Shown here one piece after another: positions 25,333 to 34,193 of a stretch of DNA of 64,000 nt. Location: NCBI RefSeq assembly GCF_034653275.1, contig NZ_JAYEES010000004.1, forward strand, positions 186,001-250,000, given 5' to 3'. A program made the translations under genes and the position numbers. This DNA is from Nitrospirillum sp034653275 (GTDB taxonomy: Bacteria > Pseudomonadota > Alphaproteobacteria > Azospirillales > Azospirillaceae). Each line of letters opens with the position of its first letter. Position 1 is the first letter of the stretch. Under the pieces are notes generated by a model. The model saw only the letters and a list, made by a program, of their open reading frames with translations. It did not search any database and was not told the origin of the DNA.

Positions 25333-26830
25333 GCGGCGGGCGGCCACACGCTGGGCGCCCTTTCCCGGGCCACAGACCCAGGCGCTGACCAGTGCCGCCG
25401 ACTTTCTCTACTATGGCGGGGCCGCCGGTGGCGGCAAGACCGACCTGCTGCTGGGCGCCGCCCATACTCACCATCGCCTGTCCATCATCTTCCGTCGCGA
25501 GTTTCCGCAGTTGAAGGGCATCACTGATCGGGCGCAGCAGTTGTTCCGTGGCCGGGGTCGCTGGTCCAAGTCGGACTGGACATGGCGCCTGGATGACGGC
25601 CGGGTCATCGAATTCGGTGCCGTGCAGCACGCCGACGACGTGCACAAGTACCAAGGCCGGCCCCATGACCTGATCGCCTTCGATGAGTTGCCGCATTTCA
25701 CGGAGGCGCAATTTCGCTTCCTGGTGGGCTGGAACCGCCCGGGCCCGGGCGTGGACCCGACCCAGCACTGCCGCGTCATCGGCGCCGGCAACCCACCTAC
25801 CGACGCCGAGGGCGCCTGGGTCATCCGCTTCTGGGCGCCCTGGCTGGACCCAACGTATCCCAACCCGGCCGCGCCGGGCGAGCTGCGCTGGTTTGTGACG
25901 GACGGCCAGGGCCAGGATCGCGAGGTGCCGGGACCGGAGCCTGTGGCCTTGGCCGATGGCGACGTGCTGACGCCTAAGTCCCGCACCTTCATCCCGGCGC
26001 GGGTGGAGGACAACCCGGTCATGATGCGGGCGGGCTACATCGCCACCCTGCAATCCCTGCCGGAACCGCTGCGCAGCAAGATGCTGCGCGGCGATTTTGG
26101 CGCGGGGCGTGAGGACCATCCCTGGCAGGTCATCCCCACCGCCTGGGTGGAGGCCGCCATGGCCCGCTGGCAGCCGGCCGATGCGGCCACCCCTCCGCTG
26201 GCGGCTTTGGGCGTGGACGTGGCGCGCGGCGGGCGGGATCGAACCGTTCTAGCGGCCCGCCATGGCGCCTGGTTCGCCCCGCTGGACGTGGTGCCGGGGC
26301 GCGATACACCCGATGGCGCCGCCGTCGTCGGCCTCATCCTGCGGCGCCTGGCCGGTGTCGTCGGCGTGGATGCGCCCGGTGGCGTCGCGGTGCAGGTGGA
26401 CGCCATCGGCGTCGGCGCCTCCGTCCAGGACCTGGGCGTGCTGCACGGCTTGCGCATGGTGGCGATGAACGCTGCGGCGGCCAGCGGCGCCCGCGACCGG
26501 GGCGGTCGCCTGGGCTTCGTCAACCGCCGCGCCGAATGGTACTGGAGCCTGCGTGAGGCCCTGGAGCCCGCGTTGGGCGCCGATTTGGCCCTGCCGCCGG
26601 ACCGCGAACTGCTGGCTGATCTGGTGGCGCCGCGCTGGAAAATGACGGCGCGCGGCATCCAGATCGAGGCCAAGGACGACATCAAGGCCCGCATCGGCCG
26701 CAGCCCTGACAAGGGCGACGCCGTTGTGCTGGCCCACGCCCAACCGGCCGGCGACGGCACCGGCCTGCTGGCCGTCTACGCCGAGATGGCGGCGGGGCTT
26801 GTTCCCTCCGCCACAGCATCCCACGCCTAG
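25250..26830 (+). CDS. Terminase large subunit
   Basis: This is the packaging motor: an ATPase and nuclease that fills the capsid with DNA. In the 526-residue frame, Walker A is GGAAGGGKT (about residues 56-64) and Walker B is LIAFDE (about 141-146). The C-terminal RNase H-like nuclease opens with ALGVDVARGGRDRT near residue 318 and has later acidic residues. The first 21 codons overlap the small subunit gene and look unlike terminase sequence, so the true start may be TTG 25295 or GTG 25313. The portal gene, normally next, is displaced by a 2-kb cargo block. Confidence 0.92.
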   Translation: MPNSKPFSAAWKRRVLTRALTVVRAEIERRAATRWAPFPGPQTQALTSAADFLYYGGAAGGGKTDLLLGAAHTHHRLSIIFRREFPQLKGITDRAQQLFRGRGRWSKSDWTWRLDDGRVIEFGAVQHADDVHKYQGRPHDLIAFDELPHFTEAQFRFLVGWNRPGPGVDPTQHCRVIGAGNPPTDAEGAWVIRFWAPWLDPTYPNPAAPGELRWFVTDGQGQDREVPGPEPVALADGDVLTPKSRTFIPARVEDNPVMMRAGYIATLQSLPEPLRSKMLRGDFGAGREDHPWQVIPTAWVEAAMARWQPADAATPPLAALGVDVARGGRDRTVLAARHGAWFAPLDVVPGRDTPDGAAVVGLILRRLAGVVGVDAPGGVAVQVDAIGVGASVQDLGVLHGLRMVAMNAAAASGARDRGGRLGFVNRRAEWYWSLREALEPALGADLALPPDRELLADLVAPRWKMTARGIQIEAKDDIKARIGRSPDKGDAVVLAHAQPAGDGTGLLAVYAEMAAGLVPSATASHA

Positions 26831-26847
26831 GCCTGAGGAAAGCCCCT

Positions 26848-27873
26848 ATGCATCCCTGGATCACCGAATACCGCTTGGCGCCGCCGGGCGGTGACAGGCG
26901 GCACGCGTCCGTGGATGGCAGGGCCGGTGCCTGCCTAGGCGACCTGCCGTTGCTGGATCGGTCGCCGTCCGGCGTCTGGCGGCCCCGCGACCGTGCGGCG
27001 CTGGAAAGCACGCTGTCGCGTCACTACGGCGGGCCTGTGGACTTGGTCGGCCGCATGCCTGCGCTCGCGGCGGTCGCGAGAGCCTTGACTGAGGGCGACG
27101 TGGTCCGTGCCCACATCGCCCTGCTGCATGCCCGCCTACCGCCATTGCCGGAACGGGCGGTTGTTGTGAGCGCGAACGAGAATGGTCTGGCCAAGCAGAT
27201 AGCTGCCAATTACCTGACCCAGCCTCGAATTCCCGCCGGTGCCCGGGATGCGAAGCCCGGTACCTGGACTTCCATCGGTGCCGGTGGAACAGCGGCCCTG
27301 GATGCCGCCATGGCGGTGGCGCGAACGATAGCGGGCCGCGCCACGCTTGTGGGCGCCATCCTCATCCCAGGCAATATCGGCCAGACACGCAGCGGCCGCG
27401 TGCCGGGCACGGACGTGGACTACGGCTACGCGGAAGGCCAGTTGACTCTGACGTTCAAGGACGGCGACGGGCACACGCGCCTGATCTACGATGGTAGCGG
27501 TGATCTTAATGGACAATATCGAACCCCTGAAGGTGTCCTGCTTGCACAGGCAGGCCCCGATGGTTTGGCGATGGCTCCGGGAGCCATCGCTGCGCTGGCC
27601 CGTGGCGACAGGGTTTTCTCGCAGAAGACGAAGACGCCTAACGAAGGGGAGCCTGGAACCTGGGCAGTCAACCCTGGCAGTGGCCAGCAACGACTTTATG
27701 GCCCTGACGGCTATCCCGTTCTCGATATAGACTATGATCATGATCATTGGGGGGTGCCGCACGCTCATGACTGGCTACCCATCCCAGGCAGCAAGCGAAC
27801 GAAACGGCAGGATGGGCGTAAGCTGAGGGACGATGATCCTAGGCCGCCGAAAGAAGAGACAGAGAAAGAATAA
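26848..27873 (+). CDS. Phage leader fused to a D/H-rich C-terminal putative toxin domain
   Basis: The 341-residue protein has an N-terminal leader resembling that of the 22928 product (ARALTEGDVVRAHIALLHAR against GRALAADEPLQAAIHLAHAG). A linker QPRIPAG...PGTWTS follows near residues 125-142, typical before variable C-terminal domains, then a hydrophobic Gly/Ala stretch (about 145-175). The final domain (about 265-341) contains RLYGPDGYPVLDIDYDHDH and VPHAHDW. These Asp/His clusters look metal-binding and resemble nuclease-type C-termini of polymorphic toxins. It sits between terminase and portal, and an AT-rich immunity-like gene follows. The toxic activity is inferred. Confidence 0.7.
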   Translation: MHPWITEYRLAPPGGDRRHASVDGRAGACLGDLPLLDRSPSGVWRPRDRAALESTLSRHYGGPVDLVGRMPALAAVARALTEGDVVRAHIALLHARLPPLPERAVVVSANENGLAKQIAANYLTQPRIPAGARDAKPGTWTSIGAGGTAALDAAMAVARTIAGRATLVGAILIPGNIGQTRSGRVPGTDVDYGYAEGQLTLTFKDGDGHTRLIYDGSGDLNGQYRTPEGVLLAQAGPDGLAMAPGAIAALARGDRVFSQKTKTPNEGEPGTWAVNPGSGQQRLYGPDGYPVLDIDYDHDHWGVPHAHDWLPIPGSKRTKRQDGRKLRDDDPRPPKEETEKE

Positions 27874-27895
27874 AAATTCTTTATAGGGGGTGATG

Positions 27896-28291
27896 ATGCG
27901 TAAATTATCAGGATTCCATGATGCAGAATTGATCGGTGTCGGTTGGGATCCGGTCGATGCGACCCTGACTCTTGAATTTTTGTCCGAAGGGAGAAAAGAG
28001 AAGAAGGTGATGAAATTCTCAGGCGTCGCCGAATTTCGTCTTGTCGACTTCATCAATCAAAATGTCGTGCACGATATTAAGATTCTTTCCGGCCAGGATG
28101 AGGTGGCTGAAAGCGTAACCCACTTCATTAAGTGGATGTTGACGCTGTCGGATAGGGCGGAATTTTCCGAAACAAAAGAAATCGATGATTACGTTAGTAA
28201 AATAAAGAAGGGCGACATCCTGTTGTGTGTTCTTAATCCCTCCTGGGGTTGTGACGCGGTGGTGGCGGCACGGGAATACGAAGTTCTTTGA
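27896..28291 (+). CDS. Probable immunity protein for the upstream putative toxin
   Basis: The 131-residue protein has no signal peptide, so it is cytoplasmic. Its opening, MRKLSGFHDAELIGVGWD followed by TLTLEFLSEG, is typical of small beta-rich immunity-type proteins with an HDA motif. GGGGG at 27886-27890 supports ATG 27896; ATG 27893 is possible. Base composition is clearly AT-richer than the virion genes around it. It lies 22 bp after the toxin-like gene. A cytoplasmic location fits a nuclease-like target. Confidence 0.65.
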   Translation: MRKLSGFHDAELIGVGWDPVDATLTLEFLSEGRKEKKVMKFSGVAEFRLVDFINQNVVHDIKILSGQDEVAESVTHFIKWMLTLSDRAEFSETKEIDDYVSKIKKGDILLCVLNPSWGCDAVVAAREYEVL

Positions 28292-28505
28292 GGCAAGCTC
28301 ATAGTATGGTCGGGCTCAGGTTTCAACATGTCGCCATTCTCCAGGCCTTGGATCGGGATTCGGTTCAGAATCCCATCAGCGCTGGAGTCCAGGATTCGGG
28401 CTCGAATGGGGAACAAGCCTTGGCCCAGGTGAAGGCTTGGGCGGCGGGCGACCTGTTTCGATGCGACGAGGATGGAAAGAGGCGCCTCGGAAGGGGACTG
28501 AGCAG
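28292..28505. other. Gap with possible remnant of a toxin C-terminus
   Basis: The 214 bp between two immunity-like genes have no frame with both a ribosome binding site and protein-like composition. Given the toxin-immunity order on the left and another small gene on the right, it may be the decayed end of a displaced toxin domain. That is inference. Confidence 0.3.
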
Positions 28506-28886
28506 ATGTCATTTTTAGACGACGACGTTGTCCTGGCCTTCGATCCTGATTTCGGTGAGCGGCTCAGCGAAATCGCCGGGCTGCATCCTGTTTGGGTATG
28601 TCAATCACCCGCGAATAGCGAAGCCGCCGAGCAACTGTGGGCCAAGGGTGATCAGGCTCACCAGGTCACGGTCTTCACCAGGGCGGATATGACGTCACCG
28701 GAGAACGCGTTCGTCTCCCTTCTGGATACGATTGACCAGCATCATCCCGCGTGGCGCCGATTGAGTGTGTTTGGATGCCAGGTGACCCCGGCGGTAAGGG
28801 AGGCTCTTGCTGACTATGGTGGGAGCACTTTTGAAGAGATGCCGGGCGGGTTTGCCGTCGATCGCGGCGCTGTCGCCCACGGCTAA
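28506..28886 (+). CDS. Orphan immunity-like protein
   Basis: The 126-residue cytosolic product (start MSFLDDDVVLAFDPDFGERL) is acidic, with a late segment RRLSVFGCQVTPAVREALAD. It has no recognised family. The ATG at 28506 is preceded by AAGGGG and a short spacer. It follows the immunity gene of the second cassette without a toxin of its own, as expected for an orphan immunity gene retained after toxin replacement. It could equally be an unrelated cargo gene. Confidence 0.5.
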   Translation: MSFLDDDVVLAFDPDFGERLSEIAGLHPVWVCQSPANSEAAEQLWAKGDQAHQVTVFTRADMTSPENAFVSLLDTIDQHHPAWRRLSVFGCQVTPAVREALADYGGSTFEEMPGGFAVDRGAVAHG

Positions 28887-29027
28887 ACAGCTGTTGGCGC
28901 CGGCGCGCGGCCCCAACATCGTTCATTAACCACCGGCCTATCCTTCGGGTTCAGGTCAAACATGCCGCTGCGAAAGCGCTGCGGCGTAATCCCATTTGCC
29001 CGCTTTCCACCAAGAAAGACGAAACGC

Positions 29028-30470
29028 ATGTCAAGCAACCGCGACAGCAAGGGGCGCGCTGTGGCGCCGGGGATTCTTGCCCGCGCCAGCCGCGCCCTGG
29101 GGGCGGCCGTCTCCTACACGGTGACGGGTGACGCCTCCTCCTGGTTCGGGCCCTTGGACCCGTTGCCGCCCTCGGCGCCCGAGGTGGCGGGGCGGCAGTT
29201 CGACTTCCCCTCCGGCTACAACCTGCTGCAACGGCCCAAGGCCTATGAGGGCACGCGGTTCGAGGCGCTGCGCGCGCTGGCCGACAGCTGGGACCTGCTG
29301 CGCCTGCTGATCGAAACCCGCAAGGACCAGATGGCGGGCCTGACCTGGACCATCCGGGTGCGCGGGGCGGCGCCAACCAGCAACGCCGCCGATGCCCGGC
29401 CCGGCGCCCGCATCGCGGCGCTGACCGCTTTCCTGCGCCGGCCGGATGGTGTGCATTCCTGGTCGCGCTGGCTGCGCCTGCTGCTGGAGGATTTGCTGGT
29501 CATCGACGCGCCCACGCTCTACGTGGCGCGCACGCTGGGCGGCCGGGCGCGGGCGCTGCAGGTCATGGACGGCGCCACCATCAAGCGGGTGATCGATCCC
29601 TTTGGCCGCACGCCCCTGCCGCCCGCCGTGGCGTATCAGCAGGAGCTGAAGGGCCTGCCGGCGGTGGACTACACCACCGACGATTTGATCTACGCCCCCC
29701 GCAACCCACGGCCGCACCGTGTCTATGGGCTGAGCCCGGTGGAGCAGATCGAGACCACGGTCAACATCGCGCTGCGCCGCCAGATCTGGCAGCTGCAATA
29801 TTATACCGAGGGTAACATCCCCGAGGCGCTGATCGGCGTGCCTGATGCCTGGACGCCGGACCAGATCCGACAGTTCCAGACCTATTGGGACGCCCTGCAT
29901 GAGGGTGACACCGCCAGCCGCCGCCATGCCAAGTTCGTGCCCGGCGGCGTCGCCCGCACCTTCATCCCCATCAAGGAACCGGAGTTGAAGGGCGTGTTTG
30001 ACGAGTGGCTGGCGCGGGTGGCGTGCTTCGCCTTTTCCGTCAGTCCTCAGGCCTTCGTGGCGCAGATGAACCGGGCCACCGCCCAGACCGCCCACGACGC
30101 CGCGCATGAGGAAGGGCTGGGGCCCACCATGTTGTGGGTCAAGGAACTGATCGACGACGTTCTGGAGCGCGAGTTTGACGCCGCCGACCTGGAATTCGCC
30201 TGGAACGACACCCGTGAGGTCGACCCCGTCAAGGCCGCGACCATCGCCAACATCCATGTGCGCGCCGGCATCAAGACCCTGAACGAGGTGCGGGCCGACA
30301 TCGGCTATCCCCCCGTACCCGGCGGCGACCGGCCGCTGATCTACACCGGTGGCGGGGCCGTGCCGCTGGAGCAGGCGACGCAAGGCCTGCCAGGGCAGGA
30401 GCCCGAGGCGGCCCCTGAACCCACTCCCGACCCCACCCCCGCCCTTAATGGCCCTGAAGAGGAGACCTGA
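29028..30470 (+). CDS. Phage portal protein
   Basis: The 480-residue protein forms the dodecameric ring through which DNA enters the head. Typical portal blocks are RFEALRALADSWDLLRLLIE, a LLLEDLLVIDAPTLYV region, DLIYAPRNPRPHRVYG, GLSPVEQIETTVNIALRRQ, and the long helix with QMNRATAQTAHDAAHEEG. The C-terminal tail is Pro/Glu-rich. The ATG at 29028 has AAGAAAG upstream; an upstream in-frame ATG is less likely. The stop is 4 bp before the protease start. Confidence 0.93.
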   Translation: MSSNRDSKGRAVAPGILARASRALGAAVSYTVTGDASSWFGPLDPLPPSAPEVAGRQFDFPSGYNLLQRPKAYEGTRFEALRALADSWDLLRLLIETRKDQMAGLTWTIRVRGAAPTSNAADARPGARIAALTAFLRRPDGVHSWSRWLRLLLEDLLVIDAPTLYVARTLGGRARALQVMDGATIKRVIDPFGRTPLPPAVAYQQELKGLPAVDYTTDDLIYAPRNPRPHRVYGLSPVEQIETTVNIALRRQIWQLQYYTEGNIPEALIGVPDAWTPDQIRQFQTYWDALHEGDTASRRHAKFVPGGVARTFIPIKEPELKGVFDEWLARVACFAFSVSPQAFVAQMNRATAQTAHDAAHEEGLGPTMLWVKELIDDVLEREFDAADLEFAWNDTREVDPVKAATIANIHVRAGIKTLNEVRADIGYPPVPGGDRPLIYTGGGAVPLEQATQGLPGQEPEAAPEPTPDPTPALNGPEEET

Positions 30471-30474
30471 CGCC

Positions 30475-31413
30475 ATGCGCCTGTTCGGCAATTTCACCAA
30501 GGTGGAGGAGGGCGCCGACGGCACCCTGATGGTGGAGGGCATCGCCACCACCGAAACCGTGGACGGCGATGGTGAGGTGGTGGAGGCCGATGCCGTGAAG
30601 GCGGCGCTGCCCGACTTCCTGCGTCTCGGGTCCGGGCCCCTGCGCGAGATGCATCAGCCCCTGGCCGCCGGCCGTGTGGACGCCGCCGCCGTGGGCGCCG
30701 ACCGTCGCACCCGCATCACCGCCACGGTGGTGGACCCGGTGGCCATCCGCAAGGTCAAGGCGGGCGTCTACAAGGGCTTTTCCATCGGCGGCAAGGTCGT
30801 GGCCCGCGATCCGGACGACCGCAACACCATCACCGCCCTGCGCCTCACGGAAATCAGCCTGGTGGACCGCCCGGCCAACCCCGACGCCGTCATCACCCTG
30901 GTCAAGCTGGAGGATACCGACATGACCGAAACCGACACCCCGCCCAAGAAGTCGGACGGCGGCGACAGTTGCGACACCCTGGCCGACTGTGCCCCGCTGG
31001 CCACCATCCTCAAGGCGCTGAGCGCCGCCGTGGCGGGCTTGTCGGCCAAGGACATGGAAAGCCTGCTGTCCACCTTGCAGGCGGCCAACACGGATGAGGC
31101 GCCGGACGACGATGCCGACACCGATGAGGAGGAAGAGACGACGGACGACAAGACCGCCGGCCTGGGCGTCGACACCCTGCGCAAGGCGCTGGACCGCGCC
31201 CGGGCCGACCGTGCCGGCCTGCTGCGCCAGCGCGACGCGCTGGCCGCCCGGGTGAGGGCGCTGGAGGCACAGCCCCGCGCCGAGGACTATGTCCTGAAAA
31301 CCGCCGTGGCGGGCGTCGTCGATGCCAAGACCGCCCTGGATGGCCCGGCCACCGCGCTGGACGCCATCAAGAAGGCCCAGCGCCACCCGGCGCACATGAC
31401 CCCGGCTTTCTGA
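30475..31413 (+). CDS. Prohead protease with scaffold-like tail
   Basis: The 312-residue protein combines an HK97-type S78-like protease (residues about 15-145) with an acidic, coiled-coil C-terminus. The expected catalytic residues are His60 (REMHQP) and Ser103 (GFSIGG), and the domain ends LTEISLVDRPANPDAVITL. The tail (a run of Asp/Glu near residues 215-230, then a charged helix) looks like an internal scaffolding delta domain. It processes and guides assembly of the capsid protein encoded next. Confidence 0.88.
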   Translation: MRLFGNFTKVEEGADGTLMVEGIATTETVDGDGEVVEADAVKAALPDFLRLGSGPLREMHQPLAAGRVDAAAVGADRRTRITATVVDPVAIRKVKAGVYKGFSIGGKVVARDPDDRNTITALRLTEISLVDRPANPDAVITLVKLEDTDMTETDTPPKKSDGGDSCDTLADCAPLATILKALSAAVAGLSAKDMESLLSTLQAANTDEAPDDDADTDEEEETTDDKTAGLGVDTLRKALDRARADRAGLLRQRDALAARVRALEAQPRAEDYVLKTAVAGVVDAKTALDGPATALDAIKKAQRHPAHMTPAF

Positions 31414-31517
31414 TCCCCTTCCTTCCGACCTGATCCATCCCCGGCTGGTTCGCCCGCCCCGTCACCTGACGGCGGCGTGGGCTGCAGCACGCCTTTTTCA
31501 CCCTGTTGGAGACATCG

Positions 31518-33035
31518 ATGACCGGCATTCCCACCGCCGCCCCCCACACCGTCACCGGGGACACCCTGGCGGCCTTCAAGGCTGCGCAGGGCCAGCGCCT
31601 GGCTGGCGACGACCTTGCCAAGTCCACCTTCACCCAGTCCGGCAGCCCCACCTCGGGCCTGACCTTCTATGACCTGGAGCCCGGGGCCAAGCTGCTCTAT
31701 CCGGTGCTGACGCCGCTGCGCAACAGCATCCCCCGCGTCTCTGGTCGGGGCGGCATCCAGGCCAACTGGAAGGCCATCACCGGCGTCAACACCACCGGCG
31801 TGCGGGCCGGCGTGTCCGGTGGCAACCGCGGCGGCGTCATCGCCGTCCGCACCCAGGACATGAACGCCGTCTATCGCGGCCTGGGCCTGGAGGCCAGCGT
31901 CGACTTCGAGGCCGACTACGCCGCCGAAGGCCTGGACGACGTGCGGGCGTTGGCGGTGCAGAACCTGCTGGAAAGCCTGATGATCCAGGAAGAGCAGATG
32001 ATCCTGGGCGGCAACGCCTCGGTGGCGCTGGGCACCACGGCCACGCCGGTGGTCACGGCCGCCAACAGCGGCGGCGCGCTGACGGCCGGCACCTGGTCCA
32101 TCATCGCCGTCGGCTTGACGCTGGAAGGCTATCTGAACGGCTCCGTGACCGGTGGTATCCAGGGCCAGATGACCCGCACCAACGCCGACGGCTCCAGCGA
32201 TCAGTTCGGCGGCGGTGCCGCCAAGCCGTCCACTGCCGCCACCGGCACCACCACCGGCTCGGCCGGCAGCCTGGCGGCCACCGTGGCGCCGCTGGCGGGC
32301 GCCGTCGCCTATGCCTGGTTCTGGGGTGCCGCCGGGGCGGAGAAGCTGGGCGCCATCACCACAATCAACTCCGTCGTCATCACCGACCTGGCGGCGGGCA
32401 CTCAGACGGCCGCCAGCCTCGGTGGCGGTGACAACAGCCAGAACAGCCTGTCCTTCGACGGTCTGCTGTACCAGGCGTTCAAGGGCGGCTCCAACGCCTA
32501 TGTCCAGGTCATGCCCACGGGCGCGGCCGGTACCGGCACCCCGCTGACCGCCGATGGCGCCGGCGGTATCGTGGAGATCGAGACGGCGCTGAAGGCTTTC
32601 TGGGACAATTACCGCCTGTCGCCCCAGGAAATCTGGGTCAGCAGCCAGGAGGCGCAGACCATCAGCCGCAAGATCCTGACGGGGAATACCAACTCCGCAC
32701 AGCGCTTCGTCTTCAACACCGACCAGGCCCTGCTGGGCGGTGGCGTCATGGTCCGCACCTACCTCAACCGCTACAGCATGGTCGGCGGGCAGACGCTGGA
32801 CATCAAGGTGCACCCCAACATGCCGGCGGGCACCATCCTGTTCCGCACCACGCGGCTACCCTATCCCCTGGCCAACGTCACCAACGTGACGCAGATGCGC
32901 ATGCGGCGCGACTACTACCAGATCGAATGGCCGCTGCGCACCCGGCGGTACGAGTACGGCGTCTACTGCGACGGCGTGCTGCAGAACTACTTCCCGCCCG
33001 CCTTCGGCGTGATCACCAACATCGCCAACGGCTGA
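31518..33035 (+). CDS. Major capsid protein, with an inserted beta domain
   Basis: The assignment rests on its place after the protease and on its composition. The 505-residue protein has an N-arm (FKAAQGQRLAGDDLAKSTF), a central region typical of capsids with VQNLLESLMIQEEQMILGGN, and a C-terminal axial part (MVGGQTLDIKVHPNMPAGTI). A Gly/Ala/Thr-rich stretch at about residues 190-310 looks like an Ig-like or decoration insertion. The ATG at 31518 follows GGAG. The 104-bp gap before it has no strong terminator. Confidence 0.85.
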   Translation: MTGIPTAAPHTVTGDTLAAFKAAQGQRLAGDDLAKSTFTQSGSPTSGLTFYDLEPGAKLLYPVLTPLRNSIPRVSGRGGIQANWKAITGVNTTGVRAGVSGGNRGGVIAVRTQDMNAVYRGLGLEASVDFEADYAAEGLDDVRALAVQNLLESLMIQEEQMILGGNASVALGTTATPVVTAANSGGALTAGTWSIIAVGLTLEGYLNGSVTGGIQGQMTRTNADGSSDQFGGGAAKPSTAATGTTTGSAGSLAATVAPLAGAVAYAWFWGAAGAEKLGAITTINSVVITDLAAGTQTAASLGGGDNSQNSLSFDGLLYQAFKGGSNAYVQVMPTGAAGTGTPLTADGAGGIVEIETALKAFWDNYRLSPQEIWVSSQEAQTISRKILTGNTNSAQRFVFNTDQALLGGGVMVRTYLNRYSMVGGQTLDIKVHPNMPAGTILFRTTRLPYPLANVTNVTQMRMRRDYYQIEWPLRTRRYEYGVYCDGVLQNYFPPAFGVITNIANG

Positions 33036-33089
33036 CGCGGGCCGGGCGGGGCTGACACACCAGCCCCGCCCCTTCGGAGGTTGCTGCCC

Positions 33090-33674
33090 ATGGACGACAC
33101 CACGCCGTCTACCCCCGTCTCCCTAACCGACGTGGCCACGGTCAAGGCCTGGCTCAGCCCGCCCTTGACCAGCACGACGGACGACGCCCTGCTGACGCGG
33201 TTGATCCAGGCGGAAAGCGGCTTCATCCGCGCCTGGCTGGGGCGTGACCCGTCGTTGGCCACCTACACCCAAACCCTGGACGGCAGCGGCAACGCCGTGC
33301 TGCCGCTGCCCCATTATCCCGTGACCGGGGTGGCGGCGGTGGCGGTGGATGGGGTGCCGGTTCCGGCCCAGCCGGCGAACCAGCCTCTGGCCTACGGTTA
33401 TGCCTATGACGACACCTGCCTGGTGCTGACCGGCGGCATTTTCCCCCGGGGGCGACGGCGGGTCGTCGTCACCTGGACGGCGGGCTACGATCCCGTGCCG
33501 GCCATCCTGCAGCAGGCCTGCGTGGAACTGGTGGCCCTGCGCTACCGGGATCGCGACCGGGTCGGCCTGGTTTCCAAGGCTCATGGCGGGGAAACCACCA
33601 GCTACCTGCAAAAGGAAATGCCTGACAGCCTGGCGGCGGCCTTGGCCCCCTACCGCCGCGTGGTGCCGCTATGA
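33090..33674 (+). CDS. Head-tail connector (gp6-like adaptor)
   Basis: The 194-residue protein starts with SLTDVATVKAWLSPPLTSTT and DDALLTRLIQAESGFIRAWL, the opening helices of gp6-type connectors that stack under the portal. A beta region (VLPLPHYPVTGVAAVAVDG) and a closing helix block with VELVALRYRDRDRVG follow. The ribosome binding site is GGAGG. Its stop overlaps the next start by 4 bp. Confidence 0.8.
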   Translation: MDDTTPSTPVSLTDVATVKAWLSPPLTSTTDDALLTRLIQAESGFIRAWLGRDPSLATYTQTLDGSGNAVLPLPHYPVTGVAAVAVDGVPVPAQPANQPLAYGYAYDDTCLVLTGGIFPRGRRRVVVTWTAGYDPVPAILQQACVELVALRYRDRDRVGLVSKAHGGETTSYLQKEMPDSLAAALAPYRRVVPL

Positions 33675-34179
33675 GCGGTGGGTTCGTCGACGCCGATGGG
33701 CTGGAGCAGCTGCGGGACAGGCTGGCCGGCCTGCCCGCGGTGATCGCGGCTACCCTGGCGGACAGCATGCGGGTCCAGGCGCAAGCGCTGGCCGCCGCCG
33801 CGGGAGCCCGCTTGGATGGCCAGGTGAAGGGGGGACCGGCACGCTCAGCCGGGCCCTCATTCCCACGCTGACGGTCAACGGCCTGGCGGCGACGGCGGGC
33901 GTGACGGTGGACGCGGCCTCACCCGCGGCTGCTTACGCCGCCTTCCAGGAATATGGCTTTCACGCCACGGAATCCGTGCGGGCCCACCTGCGGACCATCA
34001 CCCAGGCTTTCGGCCGGTCCATCTCCCCGGTCAGCGTCCCGGTCCACGCCTACGACCGCCGGGTGGACTACGACGGCCATCCCTTCCTGGCGCCGACCCT
34101 AGCGGATCACACGGACAGCATGCGTGCCGCCCTGGCCGATGCCATCGGCACGGCCGTCACCAATCAGCTCAGTTCTTGA
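33671..34179 (+). pseudogene. gp10-like head-tail joining protein, frameshifted as sequenced
   Basis: Translation from ATG 33671 gives MSGGFVDADGLEQLRDRLAG, then a helix, and stops at 33871. The natural continuation lies in another frame: LSRALIPTLTV, VTVDAASPAAAYAAFQEYGF, HPFLAPTLADHTD, a typical HK97 gp10-type ending at 34179. Adding one G to the 6-G run at 33829-33834 joins the two into 169 residues without a stop. It is either an undercalled homopolymer or a real 1-base deletion that would block head-tail joining. The gene position between connector and tail terminator is standard. Confidence 0.75.
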
Positions 34180-34193
34180 AACCAGGATCGATC

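Noticed and set aside
31287..32813. Long minus-strand open frame opposite the capsid gene
   Set aside because: It is a compositional shadow of the protease and capsid genes.
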